From Actinomycetes bacterium (GTDB lineage: Bacteria > Actinomycetota > Actinomycetes > Actinomycetales > Dermatophilaceae), in contig JAEZWF010000024.1 of assembly GCA_023420415.1 (NCBI GenBank), positions 1 through 38,891 of the forward strand: a stretch of 38,891 nt of DNA, read 5' to 3'. Numbering within the stretch: position 1 is the first letter of the stretch; each line of letters starts with the position of its first letter. Under the pieces are notes generated by a model. It made no database searches. It was not told the DNA's origin and saw only the letters and a program-made list of their open reading frames with translations. The translations under genes were made by a program, and so were the position numbers. Positions 38,069 through 38,891 of this stretch are shown in pieces.

Positions 38069-38180
38069 TCATGCGTTGTAGTAACCGACCCGGTCCCAGT
38101 CGCCCCACTCCAGCGCGTCGATCCAGTGCGACGACACATCCACCCCCGAAAACTCCTCCACCGTGTCCTCCGGAGCCGCC
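38069..38180. repeat. Near-identical 3' segment shared by paralogs A and B (second copy 38599-38710)
   Basis: About 112 bp at the 3' ends of the two tandem genes differ at only 2 positions by eye, while the coding sequence further upstream in the genes differs at roughly a quarter of positions. The boundary is sharp, near the codons for SVTAAPED / SLTAAPED. This points to recent gene conversion or recombination within the array. Confidence 0.8.
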
Positions 38181-38602
38181 GTCACCGAGGTGCGCAGCTC
38201 GCAGTAGCCATCGGGCTTGAAGTGGAACATCCGGACCCCGAGCGTGTCGTCCTGATCGTGGAACTCACCGTCATCGGGCAGCAGGTACTCCGTGACGAAC
38301 ATGAGGAACAACCGACCGTCAACCAGCCGATAGTGCAGGATCACCCCAATCGACCCCTGAGCGTCGTACCTCTCCACGGTGGCAGTCTCACCGGCATACC
38401 CCACCGCCAGGGTGTAGTCCGGCACCCGCCCAGGTTCCAGGCCCGGACCCGCGCTTACCGAGAACTGCACACCCTTCTCGTCCCACACCTTCCGCGCTTG
38501 GGCCTCAGTCATTTCGTCGACAGGGAATCGGCAGTCAGGAAGGCTGTTCCAAGACCAGCCGTACAGGTACCGGTTCGGCGAGCTGCTGACGGATTCGCTC
38601 AT
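38069..38602 (-). CDS. Hypothetical acidic protein, tandem paralog A (177 aa)
   Basis: I do not recognise this family. It is a soluble, acidic, Trp/Tyr-rich protein without signal peptide or membrane helix. Features are YLYGWSWNSLPDCRFP near the N-terminus, a central beta-rich part (LHYRLVDGRLFLMFVTEYLL, PDDGEFHDQDDTLGVRMFHF) and a C-terminus ending EWGDWDRVGYYNA. ATG 38602 overlaps the stop of the next paralog by 4 bp and starts just before MSESVSSSPN. The adjacent gene has the same C-terminal half. Tandem copies of small acidic proteins are typical of toxin-immunity arrays, but no toxin is in view, so this is only a suggestion. Confidence 0.75.
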   Translation of the reverse strand: MSESVSSSPNRYLYGWSWNSLPDCRFPVDEMTEAQARKVWDEKGVQFSVSAGPGLEPGRVPDYTLAVGYAGETATVERYDAQGSIGVILHYRLVDGRLFLMFVTEYLLPDDGEFHDQDDTLGVRMFHFKPDGYCELRTSVTAAPEDTVEEFSGVDVSSHWIDALEWGDWDRVGYYNA

Positions 38603-38891
38603 GCGTTGTAGTAGCCCACCCGGTCCCAGTCGCCCCACTCCAGCGCGTCGATCCAGTGCGACGACACATCCACCCCCGAAAACTCCTCCACCGTGTCCTC
38701 CGGAGCCGCCGTCAACGACGTCCGCAGCCGACAGTGCCCGTCCGGCTTGAACAAGTACTTCCGAACACCCAAAGTGTCATCTTGCCGGTGGAATTTCCCG
38801 TCCTCGGGCAACAGGTACTCCGTGACGTTCGCGAGGAATAGGCGCCCGTCGACCAGGTCGTAGTTCATGATCACCTGAATGGAGCCCTGAG
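38599..38891 (-). CDS. Hypothetical acidic protein, tandem paralog B (5' end beyond window)
   Basis: This is the C-terminal part (about 97 codons) of a paralog of the preceding gene; the frame stays open to the right edge, with QGSIQVI before an internal Met. It aligns with paralog A throughout: NYDLVDGRLFLANVTEYLLP matches HYRLVDGRLFLMFVTEYLLP, and the last 38 residues or so (EDTVEEFSGVDVSS through EWGDWDRVGYYNA) are identical. The internal Met (38874) should not be taken as the start, because similarity continues upstream of it. Its stop overlaps the ATG of paralog A. Confidence 0.8.
   Translation of the reverse strand, partial: QGSIQVIMNYDLVDGRLFLANVTEYLLPEDGKFHRQDDTLGVRKYLFKPDGHCRLRTSLTAAPEDTVEEFSGVDVSSHWIDALEWGDWDRVGYYNA

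Noticed and set aside
37971..38072. A 34-codon minus-strand frame that starts by ATGA overlap after paralog A
   Set aside because: The overlap copies the A/B junction, so the ATG is part of the duplicated segment. The rest is Pro/Ala-rich, crosses a hairpin and a motif copy, and shows no similarity to the paralogs. It is most likely chance after the array ends.

Overview
The window is a compact, very GC-rich stretch (roughly 70% GC by eye) from an actinobacterium. It has GTG starts, ATGA-type stop/start overlaps, and many genes whose start codon lies 6 to 8 nt after a TANNNT -10 box, which suggests leaderless mRNAs. The gene set (GlgE alpha-glucan pathway, F420/FMN LLM oxidoreductase, DUF222/13E12-type HNH protein, TAXI-TRAP transporter, PASTA-less Ser/Thr kinase, HxlR-redoxin fusion) fits Micrococcales, perhaps the Intrasporangiaceae/Dermatophilaceae side. 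I cannot name the species from sequence alone. No rRNA, tRNA, CRISPR, integrase or transposase is visible.

Layout. Positions 1-145 hold the 5' end of a DUF222/HNH gene on the minus strand. It diverges from a TRAP permease plus TAXI binding lipoprotein (452-3609), followed by an LLM-class oxidoreductase (3780-4592). Positions 4678-16723 are a storage-glucan island. glgP runs leftward and diverges from a tightly coupled rightward operon glgE-treS-mak-glgB-pgm. TreS interconverts trehalose and maltose, Mak phosphorylates maltose, GlgE polymerises maltose 1-phosphate, GlgB branches the chain, GlgP releases glucose 1-phosphate, and Pgm links it to glucose 6-phosphate.

Positions 16772-23584 hold a small ORF, an AI-2E family membrane protein with an ATP-grasp enzyme upstream, a divergent secreted GH43-like protein, a CnoX-like thioredoxin/TPR protein, and a lipoprotein/membrane-protein pair. 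Positions 23735-26942 hold a TetR regulator, a B12-type acyl-CoA mutase large subunit under a strong palindromic operator, and a MarR regulator. Positions 26968-31651 encode a three-gene ABC export or release system (two ATPases and a 1042-aa FtsX-like permease). After that come a UPF0045 thiamine-binding-like protein, two acetyltransferases, an MFS exporter divergent from an HxlR-peroxiredoxin fusion regulator, a membrane Ser/Thr kinase, and two tandem paralogous unknown genes, the last cut by the window edge.

The DNA between and within the genes is unusual. The heptamer TATGCCG (either strand) occurs 46 times by hand count, against roughly 4 expected from composition. It falls in three reading frames and in most larger intergenic gaps, and often forms hairpin arms. 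A 54-bp palindromic element occurs twice, once between genes and once in frame inside the glgB coding sequence. Two tandem hairpin repeats and a 71-bp inverted repeat lie in other gaps. These dispersed signals, the HxlR-redoxin fusion and the mosaic paralog array are the most promising leads.
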